A DNA stretch of 10,137 nucleotides from Nitrosomonadales bacterium (GTDB lineage Bacteria; Pseudomonadota; Gammaproteobacteria; Burkholderiales; Nitrosomonadaceae): the NCBI GenBank assembly GCA_004525885.1, contig SPBV01000053.1, positions 1-10,137 of the forward strand, read 5' to 3'. Each line of letters starts with the position of its first letter. The first letter of the stretch is position 1. The notes beneath the pieces were generated by a model. It made no database searches, had not been told where the DNA came from, and saw nothing but the letters and a program-made list of their open reading frames with translations. The position numbers were made by a program, and so were the translations under genes. Below, piece after piece: positions 1 to 6,310 of the stretch.

Positions 1-1
1 A

Positions 2-154
2 ATTCAGGATTCATACTCGATTCGTCGTGCAGTATTACAAGCAAAAATAACGTATTTCACCACATTAGCAGGCGCGCGTGCTGCATGCGTTGGCATGACA
101 AATATACAAGAATTGCAAGTTTACGACTTACAAACATTGCATGCGACTAGGTAA
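2..154 (+). CDS. carB: Carbamoyl-phosphate synthase large subunit, C-terminal end (partial)
   Basis: These are the last 50 codons of CarB, the large subunit that makes carbamoyl phosphate from bicarbonate, ATP and glutamine-derived ammonia for pyrimidine and arginine synthesis. The visible peptide (beginning IQDSYSIRRAVLQAK, ending LQTLHATR) matches the extreme C-terminus of the allosteric, MGS-like domain: an R-R-x-x-L-x-x-K stretch, then a Y-x-T-T-L-x-G-A/G pattern, as at the end of E. coli CarB. The start and all catalytic domains lie outside the window. Placement directly upstream of greA fits beta-proteobacterial genomes, where carA-carB-greA is common. The frame is open from the window edge and ends in TAA at 152-154. 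The identification rests on a short conserved tail plus context, so it is good but not absolute. Confidence 0.88.
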   Translation: MQDSYSIRRAVLQAKITYFTTLAGARAACVGMTNIQELQVYDLQTLHATR

Positions 155-315
155 GCTATGATCAACATCGTGCATGTTTGTAACTAATTATAGGTACAAG
201 GAATTGTGGGCTTGTGAAATATTGGCCTCAATCCTACTAGAGCAAGGCCAGCTAAAAACAAAACTAAAAAATCAGCAATCAAATTCAAACAAAATAATTT
301 AAGAGAATAGATCCC
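155..315 (+). other. carB-greA intergenic region
   Basis: This 161-base gap is AT-rich and holds no convincing gene. A 6-bp inverted repeat, TGGCCT with AGGCCA, surrounds about 16 bases near 224-252, but A-rich rather than T-rich sequence follows, so it is not a standard terminator for carB. I see no promoter with good -35 and -10 boxes at normal spacing. greA may therefore be read through from carB or from a promoter I cannot recognise. Confidence 0.5.
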
Positions 316-792
316 ATGAGTACAATTCCATTGACAGTGATTGGCGCGGAAAAACTTCGTGCCGAACTACACGAATTGAAGACGGTACAACGCCCAGAAG
401 TAATTTCCGCTATTGCTGAAGCCCGCTTACACGGAGATCTTTCAGAAAATGCCGAATACGATGCTGCAAAGGAGCAGCAAGGATTTATCGAGGGACGTAT
501 TTCCGATCTGGAGGGCAAGCTTTCCAATGCGCAGATCATTAATCCGGCACAACTTGATGCCGATGGCGCCTGTGTTTTTGGTGCCACTATTGATCTTGAA
601 GATTTGGCTAATGGTACGATGGTGACTTACCAAATTGTTGGCGACGATGAGGCAGATATCAAGCAAGGGAAAATTTCCATCAGCTCCCCCATCTCGCGTG
701 CTCTAATTGGCAAACATCCGGGCGATGTAGCAGAAGTTCTTGCTCCAGGTGGAACAAGGGAATATACGATTCACAATGTTAAATATATTTAA
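316..792 (+). CDS. greA: Transcription elongation factor GreA
   Basis: GreA enters the secondary channel of stalled, backtracked RNA polymerase and stimulates cleavage of the transcript 3' end so elongation can resume. The product is 158 residues, the usual family length. The N-terminal coiled-coil (about residues 1-75) carries the tip motif GDLSENAEY at residues 40-48, with the acidic residues D41 and E44 that hold the catalytic magnesium. The C-terminal FKBP-like domain (about 80-158) shows the typical YQIVGDDEADIKQGKIS and SPISRALIGK segments. The ATG at 316 fits the conserved MSTIPLTV-type beginning. Its ribosome binding site is weak (AAGAGA about ten bases upstream). It follows carB by 161 bases on the same strand, as in other Betaproteobacteria. 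The sequence is complete and nothing in it is unusual. Confidence 0.97.
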   Translation: MSTIPLTVIGAEKLRAELHELKTVQRPEVISAIAEARLHGDLSENAEYDAAKEQQGFIEGRISDLEGKLSNAQIINPAQLDADGACVFGATIDLEDLANGTMVTYQIVGDDEADIKQGKISISSPISRALIGKHPGDVAEVLAPGGTREYTIHNVKYI

Positions 793-833
793 AGTGTATT
801 CAATCTTATGTCGACAAACCATATCGACACAAT

Positions 834-856
834 AATACTAAACTATGTTTAGTATT
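834..856 (+). terminator. Perfect 10-bp hairpin after greA, possible weak terminator
   Basis: AATACTAAAC (834-843) and GTTTAGTATT (847-856) are perfect reverse complements separated by TAT. The hairpin sits 41 bases after the greA stop. The stem is AT-rich and CATCTAATTACTTC follows instead of a U-tract, so it would be a poor intrinsic terminator. It may instead stabilise the greA mRNA 3' end or be a protein-binding palindrome. A smaller inverted repeat, TGTCGA (809-814) with TCGACA (824-829), lies just upstream. The structure is seen directly; the role is a guess. Confidence 0.35.
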
Positions 857-966
857 CATCTAATTACTTCAATCATGATAGATTTTAATATCTCATCTGA
901 TCTTTACAACAAAATACTAGAATCTTTATCACGTTAAGGCGTGGACAAATGATAGCGATAATAGGC

Positions 967-972
967 GGGGAG
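967..972 (+). promoter_or_regulatory. Strong ribosome binding site GGGGAG before the rlmE minicistron
   Basis: GGGGAG ends eight bases before the ATG at 981, ideal spacing for that start. It is 40 bases from the rlmE ATG at 1013, too far to serve rlmE directly. No other Shine-Dalgarno-like sequence lies before 1013, so ribosomes probably load here and reach rlmE by coupling. Confidence 0.65.
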
Positions 973-980
973 AAATTGAT

Positions 981-1016
981 ATGAATTTCTTTGAAAAATA
1001 TAATTCCGCTCAATGA
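981..1016 (+). CDS. Putative 11-residue minicistron translationally coupled to rlmE
   Basis: An ATG at 981 with a well-placed GGGGAG site opens an 11-codon frame reading MNFFEKYNSAQ. It ends in TGA at 1014-1016. That stop overlaps the rlmE start in the ATGA arrangement typical of translational coupling. rlmE has no ribosome binding site of its own and cannot extend upstream in frame, because TAA lies at 1001-1003. I infer that ribosomes translate this short peptide and then re-initiate at rlmE. The peptide matches nothing I recognise; its likely role is in setting rlmE expression rather than as a product. The two phenylalanine codons are too few to suggest amino-acid attenuation. It could be chance, but the combined ribosome site, ATG and ATGA overlap make that less likely. 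Confidence 0.5.
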   Translation: MNFFEKYNSAQ

Positions 1017-1642
1017 AGAAGGCTAAATCCAGTAAAGCTTGGATCAAGGATCACATAAATGATTTCTTCGTTAAACAAGCAAATAAAGAGGGTTATCGTT
1101 CGCGTGCCGCGTACAAACTGATAGAAATATCCAGGCGCGACTACTTACTGAAGCCCGGAATGACTGTAGTGGATCTAGGTGCGACCCCTGGTGGTTGGTC
1201 ACAGGTGGCAGCTAACAAGGTAGGATGGAGTGGTAGGGTATTCTCATTGGATATGCTGGAAATGAAGGCTCTACCTAACGTCACCTTCATACAGGGCAAT
1301 TTTGAAGAAGAGGATACCTTGATTGAGCTAAGAAAAAAGCTTGGGGAAAGGCCTGTTGACCTTGTAATTTCGGATATGTCGCCTAATATTAGCGGTATAG
1401 TGATAAGTGATCAGGCACGTGGTATGCGTTTAGCTGAGTTAGCTCTTAATTTTTCTATAGAACAATTGAACTCTGGTGGCAATTTTCTCGTCAAAGTATT
1501 TCAGGGCTCTGGTTTCGAGCAATTTATGTACACCATGCGTACGTCATTTAAACAGGTAGTAACGCGAAAACCCAGAGCATCACGTGGTCGTAGCAACGAA
1601 ATATATTTACTGGGACTAAATAAACATGGGAAAGTACCGTAG
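1013..1642 (+). CDS. rlmE: 23S rRNA (uridine-2'-O)-methyltransferase RlmE (FtsJ/RrmJ)
   Basis: RlmE methylates the 2'-hydroxyl of U2552 in the A loop of 23S rRNA, using S-adenosylmethionine, late in 50S assembly (E. coli numbering; family knowledge). The 209-residue protein equals the E. coli length. The Rossmann-type fold shows the SAM loop VVDLGATPGGWSQ at 52-64; most relatives have GAAPGGWSQ, so T58 is a mild variant. The K-D-K-E catalytic set is present: K35 in SRAAYKL, D121 in SDMSPN, K161 in LVKVFQG and E196 in SNEIYLLG. ATG 1013 is the only usable start because an in-frame TAA lies at 1001-1003. It lacks its own ribosome site and seems coupled to the minicistron ending at 1016. ftsH follows after 176 bases, the conserved rlmE-ftsH pairing. 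The usual divergent neighbour yhbY is absent. Confidence 0.96.
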   Translation: MKKAKSSKAWIKDHINDFFVKQANKEGYRSRAAYKLIEISRRDYLLKPGMTVVDLGATPGGWSQVAANKVGWSGRVFSLDMLEMKALPNVTFIQGNFEEEDTLIELRKKLGERPVDLVISDMSPNISGIVISDQARGMRLAELALNFSIEQLNSGGNFLVKVFQGSGFEQFMYTMRTSFKQVVTRKPRASRGRSNEIYLLGLNKHGKVP

Positions 1643-1644
1643 AC

Positions 1645-1661
1645 ATTATTATGCTAATAAT
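1645..1661 (+). repeat. 7-bp inverted repeat just after the rlmE stop
   Basis: ATTATTA (1645-1651) and TAATAAT (1655-1661) form a perfect hairpin with a three-base loop (TGC), three bases after the rlmE stop codon. There is no GC core or U-tract, so termination would be weak. It may protect the 3' end of the rlmE message. The role is unknown. Confidence 0.35.
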
Positions 1662-1807
1662 CTAAGCAAACTAAAAATAGATACTAGCTTTAATATGTGA
1701 TTTAGTCACAAAATAAGATAAATCTTTTCTCTGATCAAAGGCCCTGCCTGTTATAAATCCAGAAATGGGTTTAAAATAACTAATTGAAAATTCTTGCGGT
1801 GTAAACC

Positions 1808-1813
1808 AAGGAG
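1808..1813 (+). promoter_or_regulatory. Ribosome binding site AAGGAG fixing the ftsH TTG start
   Basis: AAGGAG ends five bases before the TTG at 1819. No in-frame ATG exists before codon 19, which lies inside the first membrane segment. The alternative in-frame TTG at 1783 has no ribosome site. This site therefore decides the TTG start of ftsH. Confidence 0.85.
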
Positions 1814-1818
1814 CAATT

Positions 1819-3729
1819 TTGAATAATCTCGTTAAAAACATAGTCATTTGGCTAGTGATTGCACTTGTATTAATGACGGTGTTTAACCAGTTCAGCACGC
1901 GCCAAACAACGCAGGCGCCAATGGAATATTCTCAGTTCATCGACGAGGTTAAACAGGGCAGAATAGCTAAGGTAACCATCGAAGGGCGTACGCTAAAAGG
2001 TATCAAGGCGGATGGTAGACGATTCACTACGTACTCTCCCTCTGACCCCTGGATGGTAAGTGATTTGCTTAAGGCAGGTGTTGTTATCGATGCTAAACCA
2101 GAGGAAGAGCCATCACTACTGATGAATATCTTTGTCTCGTGGTTCCCAATGTTGTTATTAATTGGTGTGTGGATTTTCTTCATGCGTCAAATGCAAGGTG
2201 GGGGGCGCGGTGGCGGTGCTTTCTCATTTGGTAAGAGCAAGGCTCGCATGCTAGATGAGTCTACCAATGAAGTAACATTTGCCGATGTAGCGGGCTGCGA
2301 GGAAGCTAAAGAAGAAGTCGGAGAGTTGGTCGAATTCTTACGTGAACCCGGCAAATTCCAGAAACTTGGTGGCCATATTCCCCGTGGCGTATTAATGATC
2401 GGCAACCCTGGTACAGGTAAAACTCTGTTAGCTCGTGCTATCGCAGGGGAGGCAAAGGTTCCATTCTTCACTATTTCCGGATCCGATTTTGTGGAGATGT
2501 TCGTTGGTGTGGGCGCTGCACGAGTACGCGACATGTTTGAGCAAGCCAAAAAAAATGCTCCATGCATTATCTTCATCGATGAAATCGATGCAGTTGGCCG
2601 CCAGCGTGGCGCAGGATTAGGTGGTGGCAACGATGAGCGAGAACAAACCTTGAACCAATTGTTGGTTGAAATGGATGGTTTTGAGGGAACAGCTGGTGTA
2701 ATTGTAGTTGCGGCAACCAACCGCCCTGACGTGCTTGACCCTGCCCTGCTGCGCCCAGGCCGATTTGATCGACAGGTAACGGTACCGCTACCTGATATAC
2801 GTGGACGCGAACAGATCCTCCATGTCCATATGCGAAAGGTACCTCTCTCTCCCGATGTGCGTGCAGATATTATCGCACGTGGCACTCCTGGAATGTCCGG
2901 TGCTGATTTGGCTAATTTAGTGAATGAAGCGGCTCTGTTTGCGGCGCGTGGTGATAAACGGCTAGTAGATATGGATGATTTTGAACGCGCCAAAGACAAA
3001 ATATTTATGGGTGCAGAACGACGCTCGGTAGTAATGCCAGAACATGAGCGGCGCAATACTGCTTATCATGAATCTGGGCATGCTGTAGTAGCACAACTTC
3101 TGCCTAAAACTGATCCAGTACATAAAGTTACTATTATTCCACGAGGACGCGCACTGGGTGTAACGATGCAATTACCTGTTGAAGACCGTTTCAGCATGGA
3201 TCGCGAAGAAATTCTACAGAATATTTCCGTACTATTTGGCGGACGTATTGCCGAAGAAGTATTTATGAAACAGATGACCACTGGTGCGTCTAATGATTTT
3301 GAGCGCGCTACCGAGATGGCTCGGCGGATGGTTACCCAATGGGGCATGTCTGAATCACTTGGTCCAATGGTGTATGGAGAAACTGAAGGTGAAGTTTTTC
3401 TTGGTCGTTCCGTCACTACTCACAAGAATATGAGTGAAGCCACGATGAAAGCTGTGGATGTAGAAATTCGCCGCATAATTGATCAACAGTATGCTCTGGC
3501 GCGTAAGCTGATTGAAGAAAATCGCGATAAGATCGAAGCTATGGCTAAGGCTCTATTGGAATGGGAAACTATAGATTCCGATCAGATTGGAGACATAATG
3601 GAAGGCAATGACCCGCGCCCGCCCAAACCAACGAAAAATGCACCAATTCCGCCGAAAGACGATCTAACGCCTCCCGGTGCGCCTGCAACTGCAACTCCGG
3701 CACAGGAAACCCCGGCACAGGAAACATAA
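1819..3729 (+). CDS. ftsH: ATP-dependent zinc metalloprotease FtsH
   Basis: FtsH is the membrane-anchored AAA+ protease that degrades misfolded membrane proteins and short-lived regulators as a hexamer. Its 636 residues match the usual 610-650. Membrane segments lie at about 7-22 and 104-122, with a periplasmic loop between. The AAA+ domain has Walker A GNPGTGKT (195-202), the pore loop FVGVG (228-232), Walker B IIFIDEID (250-257) and arginine fingers R312 and R315. The protease domain has the zinc motif HESGH (417-421) and third ligand D493. N196 replaces the commoner proline of GPPGTGKT but the P-loop pattern GxxxxGKT is intact. The start is TTG with a good AAGGAG site. The Pro/Thr/Ala-rich tail ends in a duplicated PAQET. 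I see no recognisable heat-shock sigma-32 promoter upstream. Essential in E. coli, and followed here by folP as there. Confidence 0.98.
   Translation: MNNLVKNIVIWLVIALVLMTVFNQFSTRQTTQAPMEYSQFIDEVKQGRIAKVTIEGRTLKGIKADGRRFTTYSPSDPWMVSDLLKAGVVIDAKPEEEPSLLMNIFVSWFPMLLLIGVWIFFMRQMQGGGRGGGAFSFGKSKARMLDESTNEVTFADVAGCEEAKEEVGELVEFLREPGKFQKLGGHIPRGVLMIGNPGTGKTLLARAIAGEAKVPFFTISGSDFVEMFVGVGAARVRDMFEQAKKNAPCIIFIDEIDAVGRQRGAGLGGGNDEREQTLNQLLVEMDGFEGTAGVIVVAATNRPDVLDPALLRPGRFDRQVTVPLPDIRGREQILHVHMRKVPLSPDVRADIIARGTPGMSGADLANLVNEAALFAARGDKRLVDMDDFERAKDKIFMGAERRSVVMPEHERRNTAYHESGHAVVAQLLPKTDPVHKVTIIPRGRALGVTMQLPVEDRFSMDREEILQNISVLFGGRIAEEVFMKQMTTGASNDFERATEMARRMVTQWGMSESLGPMVYGETEGEVFLGRSVTTHKNMSEATMKAVDVEIRRIIDQQYALARKLIEENRDKIEAMAKALLEWETIDSDQIGDIMEGNDPRPPKPTKNAPIPPKDDLTPPGAPATATPAQETPAQET
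3697..3726 (+). repeat. Tandem 15-bp repeat in the 3' end of ftsH
   Basis: Two adjacent 15-base units, 3697-3711 and 3712-3726, differ only in the last base. They encode PAQET twice, immediately before the stop codon. This looks like a slippage duplication in the disordered C-terminal tail, where copy number could vary between strains without harm. The gcaact doublet just upstream (about 3685-3696) hints at similar slippage. Confidence 0.8.
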
Positions 3730-3741
3730 GCAAGGGGCATT

Positions 3742-3858
3742 GTGTGTGGCGTGGAACCAAGAGCTTTTTATAGTGACTGTAGCATCATTTTACTCACCTT
3801 CATTCACAATTGTAGAGATAAGTCTCGGGCAACTATAAGATTTCATCGCCTTATTTAA
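3742..3858 (+). CDS. Possible 38-codon ORF filling the ftsH-folP gap
   Basis: A GTG at 3742, four bases after an AAGGGG sequence (3732-3737), opens a frame of 38 sense codons. It ends in TAA at 3856-3858, overlapping the folP ATG as TAATG. folP has no visible ribosome site of its own, so coupling through this frame is possible. The predicted peptide is mixed, with a short hydrophobic run (SIILLTF) and three cysteines, and resembles nothing I know. A random frame of this length is not rare, and the start and ribosome site are weak, so it may not be translated. Confidence 0.22.
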   Translation: MCGVEPRAFYSDCSIILLTFIHNCRDKSRATIRFHRLI

Positions 3859-4712
3859 TGCTCTCCCCAAGCCGGTTCTCTGGTCTCTCCTTGCGAAAAA
3901 CTTTAGATTTTTATTCCTATCAAACCCCTCTTATAATGGGGATTGTAAACGTAACGCCAGATTCCTTCTCTGACGGTGGTCTGTACGCATCAACCGATAA
4001 TGCTATACGTCATGCCGTCCAATTGATTGAAGAGGGCGCTGACATTCTGGACATTGGTGGTGAGTCCACTCGTCCCGGTAGCGTCCCTGTATGCGTCGAA
4101 GAAGAATTACGTCGTGTTCTCCCAGTAGTAAGAAACTTAGTTAACAAGAATATCCCGATTTCTGTTGACACTTCCAAACCGGAAATAATGCGTGCAACAA
4201 TAAAAGCTGGCGCAACTATGATTAATGACATTAATGCTCTACGGGCGCCTGAAGCGCTCGAGGTCGTAGCAGCTGGGGGAGCAGCAGTATGCATAGTACA
4301 TATGCAAGGAAAACCGAAAAATATGCAGGTAGACCCTCAATATGATGATGTGGTAACAGAAGTAAAAGATTTTTTACGGCAACGCATAGATGCGGCACAA
4401 GCCGCAGGAATCCCGCGGGAACGAATAACAATAGACCCGGGATTCGGCTTCGGTAAAACGCTGAAACATAATCTTAAATTACTACGTTACCTAGATCATT
4501 TTACAGACATGGGTGTATCTGTTCTAGTGGGACTATCGCGTAAGTCTATGTTAGGAGAAGTAACTGATAACAAAGTAAGTAACCAAATTTATAGTAGCGT
4601 TTCGGCAGCTTTGTTCGCTGTAACTAAAGGTGCTAAAATTCTGCGAGTGCACGATGTTAAAGCAACAAAAGATGCTCTGGCAGTTTACAATGCTGTAATC
4701 AAACAAACATAA
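3858..4712 (+). CDS. folP: Dihydropteroate synthase
   Basis: FolP joins p-aminobenzoate to 6-hydroxymethyl-dihydropterin pyrophosphate to give dihydropteroate in folate synthesis; it is the sulfonamide target. The 284-residue TIM barrel carries all expected motifs: MGIVNVTPDSFSDGG (27-41) with N31 and the first flexible loop, DILDIGGESTRPGS (62-75), D103, N122-D123, the DPGFGFGK signature (192-199), SRKS with K228, and RVHD near the C-terminus. The loops keep the wild-type phenylalanine and proline and carry no inserted residues. The start at 3858 is the only in-frame ATG before the core, since an in-frame TAA lies at 3819-3821. No Shine-Dalgarno sequence is visible; a TTG at 3891 is a less likely alternative. 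The place between ftsH and glmM is conserved in many proteobacteria. Confidence 0.97.
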   Translation: MLSPSRFSGLSLRKTLDFYSYQTPLIMGIVNVTPDSFSDGGLYASTDNAIRHAVQLIEEGADILDIGGESTRPGSVPVCVEEELRRVLPVVRNLVNKNIPISVDTSKPEIMRATIKAGATMINDINALRAPEALEVVAAGGAAVCIVHMQGKPKNMQVDPQYDDVVTEVKDFLRQRIDAAQAAGIPRERITIDPGFGFGKTLKHNLKLLRYLDHFTDMGVSVLVGLSRKSMLGEVTDNKVSNQIYSSVSAALFAVTKGAKILRVHDVKATKDALAVYNAVIKQT

Positions 4713-4733
4713 AAATAATAGAGGAAGCGCTGT

Positions 4734-4772
4734 TTGAAAAGCTTCTTAGTATTATTAATCATTAATGGATAA
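4734..4772 (+). CDS. Possible 12-codon minicistron before glmM
   Basis: A GAGGAAG sequence (4721-4727) precedes a TTG at 4734 that opens the frame MKSFLVLLIING, ending in TAA at 4770-4772, five bases before the glmM TTG. The glmM start itself has only a weak site (TGGAT, 4766-4770). This resembles the coupled leader frame before rlmE but has a rarer start codon and no stop/start overlap. The GAGGAAG may simply be a chance match. Short and unproven. Confidence 0.22.
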   Translation: MKSFLVLLIING

Positions 4773-4777
4773 TTCTA

Positions 4778-6139
4778 TTGACCAAAAGATTTTTCGGCAC
4801 TGATGGTATACGTGGGAGGGTAGGAGAGACCCCTATCACACCAGAATTCGTCATGCACCTGGGCTATTCTGCAGGTAAAGTGTTTGCCTCAACTGACAGA
4901 TATCTGTCTAAGGATGAGCGTCCCGCAGTGCTGATCGGCAAGGACACGCGCATATCAGGCTATATGTTAGAGTCAGCTTTGCAAGCAGGACTATCTGCTG
5001 CTGGAGTGGATGTGCTGTTAACTGGCCCAATGCCAACTCCAGGGGTTGCCTATCTAACCTGCGCATTGCGACTACAGGCAGGGATTGTAATCTCTGCATC
5101 ACACAACCCATTTGAAGACAACGGTATCAAGTTTTTTTCTGCTTCTGGAAATAAGTTATCCGATATTATTGAAAATAATATAGAGGCAGGACTAAATGCA
5201 CCGTTAATATCCATGCCCTCTGCGAAACTTGGTAGAGCAAGACGAGTTAATGATGCGTCAGGACGCTATATTGAGTTTTGCAAAAGTACCTTTCCATATC
5301 ATCTTGATTTACGCGGTATGCGTGTTGTGGTTGATTGTGCCCATGGAGCCACATACCACATCGCTGGCCATGTGCTACATGAACTGGGTGCAGACGTGGT
5401 TATTATAGGAGCCCAACCTGATGGCCTAAATATCAATCAAGAATACGGTGCTACACATAGTACAACAATACAAAAAGCTGTCATCCAGCACAAAGCTGAT
5501 ATCGGTATTGCACTTGATGGAGACGGTGATCGCATGATCATGTCTGATAAAAAAGGTGTGCTCTACGATGGCGACCAGTTACTCTACATCATTGCCAAAC
5601 ACCGTCAGCAGAAAAACCTGCTCAAGGGTGGAGTAGTTGGTACATTGATGACTAATCTTGCTATAGAAAACCGCTTTAATAAGTTGGGCATTCCTTTTGC
5701 CCGCGCCAATGTTGGTGATAGACACGTGCTGGAACTATTGCAAAAAAAAGGTTGGGAGCTAGGAGGAGAAGGATCTGGCCACATAATTTGCATTGATAAG
5801 CACACCACAGGTGATGGAATTATTTCTGCATTGCAGGTACTACATGCAATGAAAGATTCTGGCAAGAGTCTGGCAGAGCTTTCTCGTGGCGTTACGCTTT
5901 ATCCACAACAACTTATCAATGTGAAAGTAAGAAAAGGGTTCGATTTTCATGCTATAGCATCAATTAAATCTGCTCAGACAAAAGCCAAACGTGATCTTGG
6001 AGACCGAGGCCGCCTATTATTACGCGCATCTGGCACCGAGCCACTTGTGCGCGTAATGGTAGAGGGAGAATCAAAACAAAAGGTCAAGTACTGGGTTGAG
6101 TATATTTCCAATGCTTTACGAAAAGCAGAGAATCTATAA
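4778..6139 (+). CDS. glmM: Phosphoglucosamine mutase
   Basis: GlmM converts glucosamine-6-phosphate to glucosamine-1-phosphate, the step before UDP-GlcNAc for peptidoglycan and LPS. The 453 residues compare with about 445 in E. coli. Alpha-D-phosphohexomutase motifs appear in order: FGTDGIRGRVG (6-16), the active-site serine loop ISASHNP with S108 as phosphoserine, the metal loop DGDGDR (D247, D249, D251), the sugar-binding GGEGSGH segment, and the phosphate-binding RASGTEPLVRVMVEG near the C-terminus. VDCAHGATYH (185-194) is the beta-proteobacterial variant of CANGA. The start is TTG at 4778: an in-frame TAA at 4763-4765 excludes anything earlier, and the first internal ATG (codon 26) would remove the FGTDG motif. 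It follows folP by 65 bases and is probably cotranscribed. tpiA and secG, which I would expect next in this class, are missing. Confidence 0.97.
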   Translation: MTKRFFGTDGIRGRVGETPITPEFVMHLGYSAGKVFASTDRYLSKDERPAVLIGKDTRISGYMLESALQAGLSAAGVDVLLTGPMPTPGVAYLTCALRLQAGIVISASHNPFEDNGIKFFSASGNKLSDIIENNIEAGLNAPLISMPSAKLGRARRVNDASGRYIEFCKSTFPYHLDLRGMRVVVDCAHGATYHIAGHVLHELGADVVIIGAQPDGLNINQEYGATHSTTIQKAVIQHKADIGIALDGDGDRMIMSDKKGVLYDGDQLLYIIAKHRQQKNLLKGGVVGTLMTNLAIENRFNKLGIPFARANVGDRHVLELLQKKGWELGGEGSGHIICIDKHTTGDGIISALQVLHAMKDSGKSLAELSRGVTLYPQQLINVKVRKGFDFHAIASIKSAQTKAKRDLGDRGRLLLRASGTEPLVRVMVEGESKQKVKYWVEYISNALRKAENL

Positions 6140-6277
6140 AAACTACTTGGCATAAAATGCGCCCACGATTAGCCGACATGAGCTTTCTTTCAAAAATAAT
6201 GCGCATCTCTTCTAGATACTTGTTCTTAATTTGATGTATGCAATTTTTTCTAGATCTATATTATAAATTGTATTCGC

Positions 6278-6286
6278 TGGTATAAT
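6278..6286 (+). promoter_or_regulatory. Extended -10 promoter for thrS
   Basis: TGGTATAAT is a perfect TGn-TATAAT extended -10 element. No good -35 box lies 16-18 bases upstream (ATATTA-like at 6258-6263), which extended -10 promoters tolerate. Transcription would begin near 6293, leaving a leader of about 24 bases before the thrS TTG, too short for the long folded thrS operator known in E. coli. Confidence 0.65.
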
Positions 6287-6304
6287 TTTCTAAATCTCTT
6301 TGTC

Positions 6305-6310
6305 AAAGGA
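6305..6310 (+). promoter_or_regulatory. Ribosome binding site AAAGGA for the thrS TTG start
   Basis: AAAGGA ends six bases before TTG 6317, which gives the conserved MPVVRLPDGS beginning. The first in-frame ATG is codon 21, within the TGS domain, so this site supports the TTG. Confidence 0.8.

Noticed and set aside
224..252. TGGCCT/AGGCCA repeat as a carB terminator
   Set aside because: Only six pairs with a long loop, followed by A-rich rather than T-rich sequence.
1696..1710. TGTGA-TTTAG-TCACA resembling a CRP site before ftsH
   Set aside because: The spacer is five bases, not the six of the CRP consensus, and no well-placed promoter accompanies it.
1643..1818. Heat-shock (sigma-32) promoter for ftsH
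   Set aside because: No CTTGAA-like -35 with a CCCCAT-like -10 at the right spacing; a TATAAA at 1752-1757 has no convincing -35 partner.
1671..1898. Minus-strand frame of 75 codons overlapping the ftsH 5' end
   Set aside because: It overlaps the first membrane segment of ftsH and no family is recognisable, so it is probably chance.
2187..3056. A 289-codon open frame on the minus strand inside ftsH
   Set aside because: It lies wholly antisense to the conserved AAA+ coding region, its product is Ser/Pro/Arg-rich with no recognisable domain, and it is a usual by-product of codon bias in the real gene.
3066..3416. Minus-strand frame of 116 codons in ftsH
   Set aside because: Antisense shadow of the protease domain, with no ribosome site or conserved motif.
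6210..6255. Direct repeat TTCTAGAT twice before thrS
   Set aside because: Eight bases in AT-rich sequence is near chance, and there are no further copies or insertion-sequence features.
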